Shown here in pieces: positions 1-9,987 of a DNA stretch of 64,000 bases. The DNA is taken from assembly GCF_030816195.1 (NCBI RefSeq), contig NZ_JAUSXS010000001.1:1945501-2009500 (forward strand), written 5' to 3'. The DNA comes from Pseudomonas sp. W4I3 (GTDB lineage Bacteria; Pseudomonadota; Gammaproteobacteria; Pseudomonadales; Pseudomonadaceae). Position 1 is the stretch's first letter. Each line of letters begins with the position of its first letter. The position numbers and the translations under genes are program-made. A model generated the notes under the pieces. It did no database searches. It saw only the letters and a program-made list of their open reading frames with translations, and was not told the origin of the DNA.

Positions 1-1464
1 ATCGAGCACCAGCACGCTGAAATCCTTGACCTCGCCGTGGGAGCAGGTGACCACCGGCTCGATGCCCGTGCCGGCTGGCAAACGGTCCAGGCCGCCGCCC
101 TTGAAGTCCACGGCAAAGCGGCGTGCCCAAACCTCTGGGTAATGCTCGCCCGGGGCCCAACCTTCGGTGAATCCGCCCATCCCTGAACGGGTCGCGTCGA
201 CTTGGGCCAGCGGTGTGCTCACCGGCGGCAGGGCGCTCCAGTAGAGCTTATAGCCGTAGTTGAGCGAATCACCGGCCGCCACGGGTTTTTTCGGGGTCCA
301 GAAGGCCACGATGTTATCCAGGGTTTCGCCGGTGGTCGGGATTTCCAGCAAGTCGATCGAGCCTTCGCCCCAGGCGGTGGTGGGTTCTACCCACAGGCTT
401 GGGCGCTTGCTGTACCAGTCCACGGTGTCCTGGTAGCTGGCGAACTCATGGTCGGTCTGCACCAGGCCAAACCCCTTGGGGTTGGTGTCGGCGAAGGCGT
501 TGAATTGCAGTTTGGCCGGGTTATTCAGTGGACGGCAGATCCACTCGCCATTGCCGCGCCACATGGCCAGGCGGTCCGAGTCATGGATTTGTGGGTGGAT
601 GGTGTCGCACATGCGGCGTTCGTGGGTACCGCAACTGAACATGCTGGTCATTGGCGCGATACCCAGTTGTTCGATGGCGGTGCGCGCGTTGATATGCGCG
701 TCGATGGCCATCACCACTTGATTGGCCTGACAGTCGATGTCGAAGCGGTAGGCGCCGGTTGCGCTGGGCGAGTCGAGCAGGGCGTAGACCACGAAGTGGG
801 TGGCGTCCTTGTCTGGGGTTTCGAACCAGAACTGCGTGAAGTCAGGAAACTCTTCACGTTTTTTCGCGTAGGTATCAATCGCCAAGCCGCGCGCCGACAG
901 GCCGTACTGGCCGGTGGAATCCACGGCACGGAAGTAACTGGCACCCAGAAACGACAACACGTCATGACGGTCCAGTTCGGGCGCCTTGAACAGTTTGAAT
1001 CCGGAAAAACCCAGATCGCCGGTCAGCTGTTGGGTGTCGACCGTGGTTTTTTCATAGTTGAACAGCGAAGGGCGGAAATGCACCTCGCGGGCCTCGCGGG
1101 TCTTGGGGTCGACGCTGTGCATGCGCACCGGCGTCTTGAAACCCATGCCGACGTGGAAGAACTGAACGTCCAGTTGGCCCTTCAGCTCCTTCCACAGCGA
1201 GTGGTTGCCGTCGTAGCCAATGGCGTTGAAATTTTGCGGCGTCATGGTCGCCAAGGTCGGCGGCAGCACCTGTTTGGTGTCTTTGTACGCGGTGCCGGCG
1301 AGCTGCTTGGCCTGGGCTTTGAGCGCTTCGAAATCGAATGCCACCGCCTTGCCATCGGCGGCACGGTTCCCGGCCCAGGCCTGCGCGGCCAGCAGGCCAC
1401 TGGCCGACAAACCGGTGTAAGCCGCAATGGCCATGGATGCTTTGAGCAAATTCCTGCGATGCAT
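1..1464 (-). CDS. opgD: Glucan biosynthesis protein D (partial, 3' end outside window)
   Basis: Periplasmic protein needed to build osmoregulated periplasmic glucans (OpgG/OpgD family). The first 488 codons are visible; the C-terminus lies beyond the left edge (family length is roughly 540 residues). The protein begins [18 protein letters not shown], a twin-arginine (Tat) signal with Arg-Arg at residues 3-4, a hydrophobic stretch and a likely AQAWA cleavage site, so export by Tat is inferred. Family-typical stretches follow, including the [24 protein letters not shown] segment about two thirds along. The start is the ATG at 1464. The gene stands alone and is divergent from the DUF533 gene. 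The long rightward ORF over the same bases is a GC shadow. Confidence 0.93.
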   Translation of the reverse strand, partial: MHRRNLLKASMAIAAYTGLSASGLLAAQAWAGNRAADGKAVAFDFEALKAQAKQLAGTAYKDTKQVLPPTLATMTPQNFNAIGYDGNHSLWKELKGQLDVQFFHVGMGFKTPVRMHSVDPKTREAREVHFRPSLFNYEKTTVDTQQLTGDLGFSGFKLFKAPELDRHDVLSFLGASYFRAVDSTGQYGLSARGLAIDTYAKKREEFPDFTQFWFETPDKDATHFVVYALLDSPSATGAYRFDIDCQANQVVMAIDAHINARTAIEQLGIAPMTSMFSCGTHERRMCDTIHPQIHDSDRLAMWRGNGEWICRPLNNPAKLQFNAFADTNPKGFGLVQTDHEFASYQDTVDWYSKRPSLWVEPTTAWGEGSIDLLEIPTTGETLDNIVAFWTPKKPVAAGDSLNYGYKLYWSALPPVSTPLAQVDATRSGMGGFTEGWAPGEHYPEVWARRFAVDFKGGGLDRLPAGTGIEPVVTCSHGEVKDFSVLVLD

Positions 1465-1766
1465 AGAGACAACCTGTCGTGAGCAAATCCCGCGCCGTTC
1501 CTGGCACGTAATGGATCAGAAATAACGGTTCGGACATGCCTTCGGCCAAACGCAACGGACAATAAACAGACGCCGGATAGCTTAAGCGGTTCGATGATGA
1601 AGGAAAAATCATTGATGGCGGGATGATGGCGTCGCAGTGCAACAAGACATTTCAGATGCAGGGTAGGACGTTACATCTGGAAGCACTCTAGATAGGGGCT
1701 TTTTGGCACTTAGTTTTACGCTGGGGGCCTATTGGTCCTACGAACCCAAGTGTCTGGAGGTTGTGA
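1465..1766. other. Intergenic region between divergent opgD and DUF533 gene
   Basis: About 300 bases with no convincing gene. It must hold the promoters of the two divergent genes, but I could not pick a good -35/-10 pair. A plausible Shine-Dalgarno sequence (GGAGG at 1756-1760) precedes the DUF533 ATG at 1767. No repeat or hairpin with a T-run was seen. Confidence 0.5.
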
Positions 1767-2474
1767 ATGAACACCCGTGGATTGCTCGATCAGTTGCTCA
1801 AATCTGGTCAGGACATGTTGCAGAACAAGGCTGGCGGCCAACGCCCATCAACCGACAAAGGTGCGCTCGGCGGGCTGCTTGGCAGCGGTGGGCTTGGTAG
1901 TTTGCTCGGTGGCGCGGGCGGTGGTGCGCTGGCGGCGGGCGCCATGGGTTTGCTGCTGGGCAATAAAAAAGCGCGAAAATTCGGCGGTAAGGCCCTGACC
2001 TACGGAGGCCTGGCCGCCTTGGGGGTGATTGCCTACAAGGCTTACGGCAATTGGCAGGCGCAGCAGGCCAGCGCACCCCAAGGCGAGCCACAAACCATCG
2101 ACCGCCTGCCGCCAGCCCAGGTCGAGCAACACAGCCAGGGCATTCTCAAGGCGCTGGTCGCTGCCGCCAAGGCCGACGGGCATGTGGATGAGCGTGAGCG
2201 TGCCTTGATCGAAGGCGAGTTCACCAAACTCGACAACGACCGCGAACTGCAAACCTGGCTGCACGCCGAATTGAACAAACCCCTCGACCCGGCCGACGTA
2301 GCCCGTGCCGCCAGCACGCCGGAAATGGCCGCCGAGATGTACATCGCCAGCGTGATGTTGGTGGACGAGGAAAACTTCATGGAGAAGGCCTACCTGGACG
2401 AACTGGCGCGCCAACTGAAGCTGGAGCCGGGCTTGAAGGTAGAACTGGAGAAGCAGGTGCGTCTGAGCATATAA
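1767..2474 (+). CDS. DUF533 / YebE-like inner membrane protein
   Basis: A 235-residue protein of the DUF533 (YebE) family, whose molecular role is not known. Residues about 30-70 are a Gly/Ala/Leu-rich, probably membrane-embedded stretch. The C-terminal half (about 110-235) is a helical, acidic domain of the TerB-like type with the usual VAAAKADGHVDERERALI segment. The ATG at 1767 follows a good ribosome-binding site (GGAGG). It is a single gene between opgD and the wsp operon, with about 150 bases before wspA. In other bacteria homologues respond to envelope stress, but nothing in this sequence shows its control. Confidence 0.8.
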   Translation: MNTRGLLDQLLKSGQDMLQNKAGGQRPSTDKGALGGLLGSGGLGSLLGGAGGGALAAGAMGLLLGNKKARKFGGKALTYGGLAALGVIAYKAYGNWQAQQASAPQGEPQTIDRLPPAQVEQHSQGILKALVAAAKADGHVDERERALIEGEFTKLDNDRELQTWLHAELNKPLDPADVARAASTPEMAAEMYIASVMLVDEENFMEKAYLDELARQLKLEPGLKVELEKQVRLSI

Positions 2475-2559
2475 CCCGTTTTCGCACGTGGGTCAGGGGC
2501 GTCTGCTGCAATGGCGGCGCTACTGCCCACAATGTTCTCCACGGCCCGAAAACCATTGA

Positions 2560-2587
2560 TTAATAGACGCCACTGCTCAGCTATACT
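2560..2587 (+). promoter_or_regulatory. Possible sigma-70 promoter of the wsp operon
   Basis: TATACT at 2582-2587 lies 16 bases after TTAATA (2560-2565), about 35 bases upstream of the wspA GTG start. The -10 is good and the -35 weak. This is a guess from motif and position only. Confidence 0.35.
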
Positions 2588-2621
2588 CTCCTCCATTTGA
2601 ACGGCCCTGCGAGGAATTACT

Positions 2622-4244
2622 GTGAAGAACTGGACCCTGCGCCAACGGATTTTGGCGAGCTTTGCGGTAATTATCGCGATCATGCTGTTGATGGTCGTGC
2701 TCTCGTATTCGCGGCTGTTGAAAATCGAAACCAGCGAGAACCTGGTCCGCGACGACGCCGTGCCTGGCGTGTTTTTCAGCTCGATGATTCGCAGCGCCTG
2801 GGTCGACAGCTACCTGCAAACCCAGGAGTTGGTAGGGATTCACAGGAATCAGGGCATTTCCGACGACGACAAACAGGACTACAAAGCGTTCGAAGAGCGC
2901 CTTGAGCAATACATGGTGAGCTACACCAAGACGGTCAGTTTGGGGCAGGACCGTACCCAGTTCGATGCCTTCGAAAAAATGCACCAGAGCTATAATCAGG
3001 CCCTCGCCAAAGTGCTTGAGGCGCAGCAGAGCAACAACGCCGCCGAAGCACTCAGGTTGTTCAACGAGCAGTTGACGCCCGTCTGGGTCGCAGGCCGCAC
3101 CAAGCTCAATGACATTATCCGGGAAAACAAACAGGTCGCCGACGACGCCACTGCGGCCATCGACAATGCCGTCGAGGCGGCAAAGATCAGCATGGGCGTC
3201 TCGCTGCTGCTGGCGATTCTCGCCGCTGCGCTGTGTGGCCTGTTGTTGATGCGCGCGATCATGGCGCCGATGAAGCGCATCGTCGACATCCTCGAAACCA
3301 TGCGCACCGGCGACCTGAGCAAGCGCCTGAACCTGGAGCGCAAGGATGAATTCAACGCGGTCGAAACCGGCTTCAACGACATGATGACCGAGCTGACCGC
3401 CCTGGTGTCCCAGGCGCAGCGCTCGTCGGTGCAGGTCACTACGTCGGTGACCGAGATTGCCGCCACCTCCAAGCAGCAACAAGCCACCGCCACCGAAACC
3501 GCCGCCACCACCACCGAGATCGGCGCCACGTCCCGTGAAATTGCCGCCACCTCCAAGGACCTGGTGCGCACCATGACCGAGGTGTCTACCGCCGCCGACC
3601 AGGCTTCGGTTGCCGCCGGTTCCGGCCAGCAAGGCCTGGCACGCATGGAAGAAACCATGCACTCGGTCATGGGCGCGGCCGACCTGGTCAACGCCAAGCT
3701 GGCGATCCTTAATGAAAAGGCCGGCAACATCAACCAAGTGGTGGTGACCATCGTCAAGGTGGCTGACCAGACCAACCTGTTGTCCCTCAACGCTGCTATC
3801 GAGGCCGAGAAGGCCGGTGAATACGGGCGCGGTTTTGCCGTGGTCGCCACCGAAGTACGCCGCCTGGCCGACCAGACCGCCGTGGCGACCTACGACATCG
3901 AGCAGATGGTGCGTGAGATCCAGTCGGCGGTGTCGGCGGGTGTGATGGGCATGGACAAATTTTCCGAAGAAGTGCGCCGAGGCATGTTCGAAGTGCAGCA
4001 GGTGGGCGAACAACTGTCGCAAATCATCCATCAGGTGCAGGCCCTCGCGCCGCGCGTGCTGATGGTCAACGAAGGCATGCAGGCCCAGGCCACCGGCGCC
4101 GAGCAGATCAACCACGCTCTGGTGCAACTGGGCGATGCCAGCAGCCAGACCGTGGAGTCCCTGCGCCAGGCCAGCTTTGCCATCGATGAACTGAGCCAGG
4201 TTGCGGTCGGTCTGCGCAGCGGCGTGTCGCGTTTCAAAGTCTGA
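2622..4244 (+). CDS. wspA: Methyl-accepting chemotaxis protein WspA (surface sensor)
   Basis: Membrane receptor of the Wsp system, which senses surface contact or growth and controls the kinase WspE. The 540 residues have transmembrane helix 1 at about 12-32, a helical periplasmic domain, transmembrane helix 2 at about 191-213, a HAMP domain (about 214-266) and a long cytoplasmic coiled-coil signalling domain. The conserved hairpin tip is at about 381-420 ([19 protein letters not shown] region). The start is a GTG at 2622, with GAGG at 2611-2614 as ribosome-binding site. The last base of its stop codon is the first base of the wspB ATG. It is the first gene of a seven-gene locus whose output is WspR, which identifies it as WspA rather than a swimming chemoreceptor. 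Confidence 0.95.
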   Translation: MKNWTLRQRILASFAVIIAIMLLMVVLSYSRLLKIETSENLVRDDAVPGVFFSSMIRSAWVDSYLQTQELVGIHRNQGISDDDKQDYKAFEERLEQYMVSYTKTVSLGQDRTQFDAFEKMHQSYNQALAKVLEAQQSNNAAEALRLFNEQLTPVWVAGRTKLNDIIRENKQVADDATAAIDNAVEAAKISMGVSLLLAILAAALCGLLLMRAIMAPMKRIVDILETMRTGDLSKRLNLERKDEFNAVETGFNDMMTELTALVSQAQRSSVQVTTSVTEIAATSKQQQATATETAATTTEIGATSREIAATSKDLVRTMTEVSTAADQASVAAGSGQQGLARMEETMHSVMGAADLVNAKLAILNEKAGNINQVVVTIVKVADQTNLLSLNAAIEAEKAGEYGRGFAVVATEVRRLADQTAVATYDIEQMVREIQSAVSAGVMGMDKFSEEVRRGMFEVQQVGEQLSQIIHQVQALAPRVLMVNEGMQAQATGAEQINHALVQLGDASSQTVESLRQASFAIDELSQVAVGLRSGVSRFKV

Positions 4245-4756
4245 TGAGCGACCTCGCGGCTAAACGCGGCGCCGTCCCGGCAGCGAAAAAGGCGTTGTTC
4301 CTGGTGTTCCACATCGCCAGTGAACGCTTTGCCCTCAAGGCGACCGAAGTGGTCGAAGTGCTGCCGCGCCTGCCGCTCAAACCCATCGCCCATGCCCCTG
4401 TGTGGGTGGCGGGCATCTTTGCCCACCGCGGCGCGCTGGTGCCGGTCATCGACCTGAGCGCCCTGACATTCGGCGCCGCGGCCCAAGCCCGCACCAGCAC
4501 GCGGCTGGTGCTGGTCAATTATCAGCCACAGCCCTGGAGCGATCCGCGTTGGCTGGGGCTGATCCTGGAGCAGGCCACCGACACCCTGCGTTGCGACCCC
4601 GCCGAATTTCAGCCTTATGGCCTGGATAACCGCCAGGCGCCCTACCTGGGGCCGGTGCGAGAGGATGCGCTGGGCTTGATGCAATGGATTGGCGTGGCCG
4701 AGCTGTTGACCGATGACGTGCGCGCCTTGCTGTTTTCCAATGAGTTGAGCCTATGA
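4244..4756 (+). CDS. wspB: CheW-like coupling protein WspB
   Basis: A 170-residue CheW-domain protein that should couple the receptor WspA to the kinase WspE. The CheW fold is recognisable from FHIASERFALKATEVVEVLP near the start and WVAGIFAHRGALVPVIDLSA in the middle. It begins with the ATG overlapping the wspA stop by one base and ends in an ATGA overlap with wspC, so translation is probably coupled. It has no extra domain, unlike the second CheW-like protein WspD encoded two genes later. Confidence 0.92.
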   Translation: MSDLAAKRGAVPAAKKALFLVFHIASERFALKATEVVEVLPRLPLKPIAHAPVWVAGIFAHRGALVPVIDLSALTFGAAAQARTSTRLVLVNYQPQPWSDPRWLGLILEQATDTLRCDPAEFQPYGLDNRQAPYLGPVREDALGLMQWIGVAELLTDDVRALLFSNELSL

Positions 4757-6012
4757 GCAGTGATCCGCGCTTCTCGGCCTTCCTGAAGGAACGCATCGGC
4801 CTGGACGTCGCCTCGGTGGGCGAGGCGATCATCGAGCGCGCGGTACGCCAGCGTTGCCAGTTGTCTCAGGCGCAGACGGCGGATGCCTACTGGCAGCTCT
4901 TGCACAGCTCCCATGACGAGCAGCAGGCGCTGATCGAAGCGGTGATCGTTCCCGAAACCTGGTTTTTCCGCTACCCCGAGTCCTTCGCCACCTTGGCCCG
5001 CCTGGCGCAAGCGCGGTTGGCCGAGATCAAGCAGATGCGTGCCTTGCGCATTCTGAGTCTGCCGTGTTCCACCGGCGAAGAACCGTATTCGATCGCCATG
5101 GCCTTGCTCGACGCCGGGCTGGCGCCGCACCAATTCAAGGTGCAGGGAATGGACGTCAGTCCGCTGTCCGTGGAACGCGCCCGCCGCGGCGTGTACGGCA
5201 AGAACTCGTTTCGCGGCGCCGATATCGAGTTTCGCGGCCGCCATTTCACTGAGGACGGCGGTGCTTACCGCATCAATGACCGGGTGCGTGAACAGGTGCG
5301 CCTGCAAGTCGGCAACCTGCTCGACCCGGCCCTGCTGGCCAACGAGCCCACCTACGACTTCGTGTTTTGTCGCAACCTGCTGATCTACTTCGACCAGCCC
5401 ACCCAGAAGCAAGTCTTCGATGTGCTCAAGGAACTGACCCATGTCGACGGCGTGCTGTTTATCGGCCCGGCCGAAGGCAGTTTGCTGGGGCGCCACGGCA
5501 TGCGCTCGATTGGGGTGCCGCAGTCCTTTGCCTTCAGTCGGCATGTGGAGCCGGTCGCCCCCGCCCCGGTGTTTGTACCGACGCCGGTCCCCAGGCCGCA
5601 GCGCAGTTCGGCGCCGGTAGCGCTCAAGTCGCGCCCGTTCAGTACGCTCAGCGCCCAGCCGACGCCGGTCAAGGCGCCGCACACGGAGGCCGGCGAGTTA
5701 CTCGACCAGATCGCCAGCCTGGCCAATGAAGGCAAAAGCGCCGAGGCCCGTGCTGCCTGCGAGCGCTATTTGAGCAGCCATCCGCCGGCTGCACAGGTGT
5801 TCTACTGGCTGGGCTTGCTCAGCGATGTAGCCGGCAGCGCACAAGAAGCCCAGAGTTATTACCGCAAAGCCTTATACCTGGAACCGCAGCATCCGCAGGC
5901 CTTGATGCACCTGGCCGCGTTGCTCGACTCCCAGGGCGACAGTGCGGGGGCGCGCCGTTTGCAGGCGCGCGCCGCGCGTAGCGAGCGAGCTGACAGTGAG
6001 TCCAAACGATGA
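4753..6012 (+). CDS. wspC: CheR-type methyltransferase with TPR tail, WspC
   Basis: S-adenosylmethionine-dependent methyltransferase that should methylate glutamates of WspA and raise signalling, opposed by WspF. Of its 419 residues the first ~275 are the CheR domain: EAVIVPETWFFRYPESF, the SAM-binding segment LSLPCSTGEEPYSIAM and YDFVFCRNLLIYFDQP are clear. A proline-rich linker (about 270-310) leads to a C-terminal tetratricopeptide-like helical part (about 320-405, with YWLGLLSDVAGSAQEAQSYY). That TPR extension is typical of WspC. It has ATGA overlaps with the genes on both sides. Confidence 0.94.
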   Translation: MSSDPRFSAFLKERIGLDVASVGEAIIERAVRQRCQLSQAQTADAYWQLLHSSHDEQQALIEAVIVPETWFFRYPESFATLARLAQARLAEIKQMRALRILSLPCSTGEEPYSIAMALLDAGLAPHQFKVQGMDVSPLSVERARRGVYGKNSFRGADIEFRGRHFTEDGGAYRINDRVREQVRLQVGNLLDPALLANEPTYDFVFCRNLLIYFDQPTQKQVFDVLKELTHVDGVLFIGPAEGSLLGRHGMRSIGVPQSFAFSRHVEPVAPAPVFVPTPVPRPQRSSAPVALKSRPFSTLSAQPTPVKAPHTEAGELLDQIASLANEGKSAEARAACERYLSSHPPAAQVFYWLGLLSDVAGSAQEAQSYYRKALYLEPQHPQALMHLAALLDSQGDSAGARRLQARAARSERADSESKR

Positions 6013-6710
6013 GTAGCCCTGACGCGCTCGATACCTCAGGTCTTGACCTGACCCTGGCCGAAACCCAAGCCATTGACGACTGCTGGAACCGCATCGGCAT
6101 TCATGGCGATAAATCCTGCCCGCTGCTGGCGGACCACATCCATTGCCGTAACTGCTCGGTGTATTCCGCCGCCGCCACGCGCCTGCTCGACCGCTATGCG
6201 CTGCAACAGGATGACCGTCGTGCGCAGGCGGCTGAAGCCGTCGATAACCAGGTGGTCACCCGCTCGTTGCTGATGTTCCGCCTCGGCGAAGAGTGGCTTG
6301 GCATCGCCACCCGCTGCCTGGTGGAAGTGGCGCCATTGCAACCGATCCACTCGTTGCCGCACCAGCGCTCCCGGGCATTGCTGGGGGTGGCCAACGTTCG
6401 CGGGGCATTGGTGGCCTGCCTGTCGCTGGTGGAGTTGCTCGGGCTGGACAGCAGCGGTACCGGCGCCACTGGCGGGCGCATCATGCCGCGCATGCTGATC
6501 ATCGCCGCGCAGGATGGCCCGGTGGTCGTGCCGGTGGATGAAGTGGATGGCATCCATGCCATCGATGAGCGCACCTTGAACGCCGCGTCGGCCTCCGGTA
6601 CCCAGGCCAGCGCGCGCTTCACTCAAGGCGTCTTGCAGTGGAAAGGCCGCAGCCTGCGCTGGTTGGACGAGGCCCAATTGCTGTCCGCCGTGACCCGGAG
6701 CCTCGCATGA
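6009..6710 (+). CDS. wspD: CheW-like coupling protein WspD with Cys/His-rich N-terminus
   Basis: Second CheW-domain protein of the Wsp array (233 residues). The CheW fold covers roughly residues 80-230 (LLMFRLGEEWLGIATRCLVEV, LLGVANVRGALVACLSLVELLG). Before it lies a module with C25, C37, H43, H45, C46 and C49 in the pattern SCP-x5-HxHCRNC. I remember this pattern as conserved in WspD-type proteins, and its spacing suggests metal binding, which is inference. Gene ends are ATGA overlaps with wspC and wspE. Confidence 0.92.
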   Translation: MSSPDALDTSGLDLTLAETQAIDDCWNRIGIHGDKSCPLLADHIHCRNCSVYSAAATRLLDRYALQQDDRRAQAAEAVDNQVVTRSLLMFRLGEEWLGIATRCLVEVAPLQPIHSLPHQRSRALLGVANVRGALVACLSLVELLGLDSSGTGATGGRIMPRMLIIAAQDGPVVVPVDEVDGIHAIDERTLNAASASGTQASARFTQGVLQWKGRSLRWLDEAQLLSAVTRSLA

Positions 6711-8980
6711 CCCCCGACCAGATGCGCGATGCCTCGCTGTTGGAATTGTTCAGCCTGGAAGCCGATGCGCAAACCCAGGTATTGAGCGCAGGCTTGCTGG
6801 CCCTGGAGCGCAACCCGACCCAGGCCGACCAGCTCGAGGCCTGCATGCGCGCCGCGCATTCGCTCAAGGGCGCGGCGCGGATTGTTGGCGTGGACGCAGG
6901 CGTCAGCGTGGCCCATGTCATGGAGGATTGCCTGGTCAGCGCCCAGGAAGGCCGGTTGTACCTGCAGCCCGAGCATATTGACGCGCTGCTGCAGGGCACG
7001 GACCTGCTGATGCGTATCGCCACCCCGGGCAATGACGTTGGGGCGGCGGATATCCAGGCCTATGTGGCGCTGATGGAGCGCTTGCTCGACCCGTCGCAGC
7101 CTGCCGCCATGGTCGCGCCGAAACCCGAGCCAGCGCCGGCGCCGGAGATCGAAGCACTGCCGCCGGAACCTCAGCCTGCGCCTGCCGTGATGAGCGAGCC
7201 GCCGCGCCAGGGCAAGCGTATGACCGAGGGCGGTGAGCGCGTGCTGCGGGTCACGGCCGAGCGCTTGAACAGCCTGCTGGATCTGTCGAGCAAGTCGCTG
7301 GTGGAAACCCAGCGACTCAAGCCTTACCTGGCCAGCATGCAGCGCCTCAAACGTCTTCAAAGCAACAGCCTGCGCGCCTTGGACGTCCTGGATGGCCACC
7401 TCAAGGTCGTCGATTTGAGCCTCGAGGCCCAGGAAGCGCTGGCCGATACCCGCCGCCTGTTGAGCGAAGCCCAGGCGCTGCTGGCGGAAAAGAACGCCGA
7501 GCTCGACGAATATGGTTGGCAGGCCGGCCAGCGGGCCCAGGTGCTTTACGACACCGCATTGGCCTGCCGCATGCGCCCGTTTGCCGATGTGCTGGCCGGG
7601 CAGGTGCGCATGGTGCGCGACCTGGGTCGCAGCCTGGGCAAGCAAGTGCGCCTGGAAATCGAAGGGGAGAAGACTCAGGTCGACCGCGACGTGCTGGAAA
7701 AGCTTGAGGCGCCACTGACGCACTTGCTACGCAATGCCGTCGACCATGGCATCGAAATGCCCGAGCAGCGACTGCTGGCGGGCAAACCGGCGGAAGGCTT
7801 GATTCGCCTGCGTGCGTCGCACCAGGCCGGCCTGCTGGTGCTGGAATTGAGTGATGACGGTAACGGCGTCGACCTCGAGCGGCTGCGCGGCACGATTGTC
7901 GACCGGCATTTGTCCCCGGTGGAAACCGCGCTGCGCCTGAGCGAGGAGGAACTGCTGACGTTCCTGTTCCTGCCCGGTTTCAGCTTGCGCGACAAGGTCA
8001 CCGAGGTATCCGGTCGCGGCGTGGGCCTGGATGCGGTGCAGCACATGGTGCGTCAACTGCGCGGCGCAGTGGTGCTGGAGCAGACGGCGGGGCAGGGCAG
8101 TCGCTTTCATCTGGAGGTGCCGCTGACCTTGTCGGTGGTGCGCAGCCTGGTGGTGGAAGTCGGCGAAGAGGCTTATGCCTTCCCGCTGGCGCACATTGAG
8201 CGCATGTGCGACCTGGCGCCTGAAGACATTGTGCAACTGGAAGGTCGCCAGCATTTCTGGCACGAGGGCCGACATGTTGGCCTGGTCGCCGCCAGTCAGC
8301 TGTTGCAGCGCCCACCGGGACAAACCCCTTCGGATACTTTGAAAGTGGTGGTGATCCGCGAGCGCGATGCGGTGTACGGAATTGCCGTGGAACGCTTCAT
8401 TGGCGAGCGCACGCTGGTGGTGTTGCCGCTGGATGATCGCCTGGGCAAGGTCCAGGACATTTCCGCCGGAGCCTTGCTCGACGACGGCTCGGTGGTGTTG
8501 ATCGTCGACGTGGAAGACATGCTGCGCTCGGTGGACAAACTGCTCAACACCGGCCGCCTGGAACGTATCGCCCGGCGCAGCCAGCAGGCCGCCGAGGCAC
8601 CACGCAAGCGGGTGCTGGTGGTGGATGACTCGCTGACCGTGCGTGAGCTGCAGCGCAAGTTATTGCTCAATCGCGGTTATGAAGTGGCGGTCGCGGTCGA
8701 TGGCATGGATGGCTGGAACGCATTGCGTTCCGAAGATTTCGACCTGCTTATCACTGACATTGATATGCCTCGCATGGATGGTATTGAATTGGTCACACTT
8801 TTGCGCCGTGACAGTCGCCTGCAATCGTTGCCGGTGATGGTGGTTTCCTACAAGGATCGTGAAGAAGACCGACGCCGTGGGCTCGACGCCGGCGCCGACT
8901 ATTACCTGGCCAAAGCCAGCTTCCATGACGACGCCTTGCTCGACGCGGTGGTGGAGTTGATTGGGGGCGCCCGGGCATGA
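6707..8980 (+). CDS. wspE: Hybrid chemotaxis histidine kinase WspE (CheA-CheY fusion)
   Basis: Cytoplasmic histidine kinase that phosphorylates WspR and WspF. Its 757 residues hold an Hpt domain with the phospho-accepting His51 (AAHSLKGAARIVG), a linker rich in Pro/Ala/Glu, a dimerisation region, the ATPase with the N-box LRNAVDHGIE and GRGVGLDAV, a CheW-like regulatory domain, and a C-terminal receiver with Asp684 (ITDIDMPRMDG). The start chosen is the ATG at 6707 that overlaps the wspD stop as ATGA. An in-frame start 23 codons upstream lies inside wspD and lacks a ribosome-binding site. It ends in an ATGA overlap with wspF. Confidence 0.95.
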   Translation: MTPDQMRDASLLELFSLEADAQTQVLSAGLLALERNPTQADQLEACMRAAHSLKGAARIVGVDAGVSVAHVMEDCLVSAQEGRLYLQPEHIDALLQGTDLLMRIATPGNDVGAADIQAYVALMERLLDPSQPAAMVAPKPEPAPAPEIEALPPEPQPAPAVMSEPPRQGKRMTEGGERVLRVTAERLNSLLDLSSKSLVETQRLKPYLASMQRLKRLQSNSLRALDVLDGHLKVVDLSLEAQEALADTRRLLSEAQALLAEKNAELDEYGWQAGQRAQVLYDTALACRMRPFADVLAGQVRMVRDLGRSLGKQVRLEIEGEKTQVDRDVLEKLEAPLTHLLRNAVDHGIEMPEQRLLAGKPAEGLIRLRASHQAGLLVLELSDDGNGVDLERLRGTIVDRHLSPVETALRLSEEELLTFLFLPGFSLRDKVTEVSGRGVGLDAVQHMVRQLRGAVVLEQTAGQGSRFHLEVPLTLSVVRSLVVEVGEEAYAFPLAHIERMCDLAPEDIVQLEGRQHFWHEGRHVGLVAASQLLQRPPGQTPSDTLKVVVIRERDAVYGIAVERFIGERTLVVLPLDDRLGKVQDISAGALLDDGSVVLIVDVEDMLRSVDKLLNTGRLERIARRSQQAAEAPRKRVLVVDDSLTVRELQRKLLLNRGYEVAVAVDGMDGWNALRSEDFDLLITDIDMPRMDGIELVTLLRRDSRLQSLPVMVVSYKDREEDRRRGLDAGADYYLAKASFHDDALLDAVVELIGGARA

Positions 8981-9987
8981 GGATTGCGATCGTCAATGAC
9001 ATGCCCTTGGCCGTCGAGGCGTTGCGTCGCGCCTTGAGTTTCGAACCGGCCCATCAAGTGGTGTGGGTGGCCGGTAATGGCCTGGAGGCGGTGCAGCGGT
9101 GCGCCGAGGTGACCCCCGACTTGATCCTGATGGACCTGATCATGCCGGTGATGGACGGTGTGGAAGCCACCCGTCAGATCATGGCCGACACGCCTTGCCC
9201 GATTGTGATCGTCACCGTGGACCGTCAGGCCAATGTCAGCCGTGTCTTTGAAGCCATGGGACATGGCGCATTGGATGTGGTCGACACGCCGGCGCTGGGC
9301 GTGGGAAACCCCAGGGATGCGGCAGCGCCGTTGTTGCGCAAGATCCTCAACATTGGCTGGCTGGTCGGCCAGCGTGGCAGTCGCGTGCGCGCCGAAACCG
9401 CACCGCAGCGCAGTACCAGCAAGCGGCAAAGCCTGGTGGCCATTGGCTCGTCTGCGGGTGGCCCGGCCGCCCTGGAAATGCTGCTGAAGGGTTTGCCGCG
9501 TGACTTTCCCGCCGCCATCGTACTGGTGCAGCACGTGGATCAGGTGTTCGCCGCCGGTATGGCCGAGTGGTTGAGCAGTGCATCCGGCCTGCCTGTGCGC
9601 CTGGCCCGTGAAGGGGAGCCGCCGCAAAGTGGCGTGGTGTTGCTGGCCGGTACCAACCACCATATTCGCTTGTTGAAAAATGGCACGCTAGCCTATACCG
9701 CAGAGCCAGTGAACGAAATCTACCGGCCTTCGATCGATGTGTTTTTTGAAAGTGTCGCCAGCCATTGGAACGGTGACGCCGTCGGCGTATTGCTGACCGG
9801 CATGGGGCGCGACGGGGCCCAAGGCCTCAAGTTGATGCGGGAACAAGGATATTTGACCATCGCCCAGGACCAGCTCAGCTCGGCGGTGTATGGCATGCCC
9901 AAAGCAGCGGCGGCGATTGATGCCGCTGTTGAAATTCGCCCATTGGATAGAATTGCGCCCCGATTGCTGGAGGTCTTTGCAAAATGA
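8977..9987 (+). CDS. wspF: CheB-type methylesterase WspF (negative regulator)
   Basis: Response-regulator methylesterase that demethylates WspA and damps the pathway. The N-terminal receiver (1-125) has the acceptor Asp53 (LILMDLIMPVMDG). The C-terminal esterase domain (about 150-336) keeps the catalytic triad: Ser159 in GSSAGG, His186 in VQHVD and Asp279 in TGMGRDG. All look intact, so this copy should be active. Loss-of-function wspF mutations are the classic cause of the wrinkly-spreader phenotype in P. fluorescens (established knowledge). The gene overlaps wspE by ATGA and is followed after 52 bases by wspR. Confidence 0.95.
   Translation: MRIAIVNDMPLAVEALRRALSFEPAHQVVWVAGNGLEAVQRCAEVTPDLILMDLIMPVMDGVEATRQIMADTPCPIVIVTVDRQANVSRVFEAMGHGALDVVDTPALGVGNPRDAAAPLLRKILNIGWLVGQRGSRVRAETAPQRSTSKRQSLVAIGSSAGGPAALEMLLKGLPRDFPAAIVLVQHVDQVFAAGMAEWLSSASGLPVRLAREGEPPQSGVVLLAGTNHHIRLLKNGTLAYTAEPVNEIYRPSIDVFFESVASHWNGDAVGVLLTGMGRDGAQGLKLMREQGYLTIAQDQLSSAVYGMPKAAAAIDAAVEIRPLDRIAPRLLEVFAK

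Noticed and set aside
202..1482. Long rightward ORF antisense to opgD
   Set aside because: opgD on the other strand is unmistakable, and the protein here is a low-complexity Gly/Val/His shadow.
2577..4127. Long leftward ORF (516 codons) antisense to wspA
   Set aside because: It lies entirely over a clear chemoreceptor gene, is His/Gly-rich and has no recognisable domain; a GC-skew shadow.
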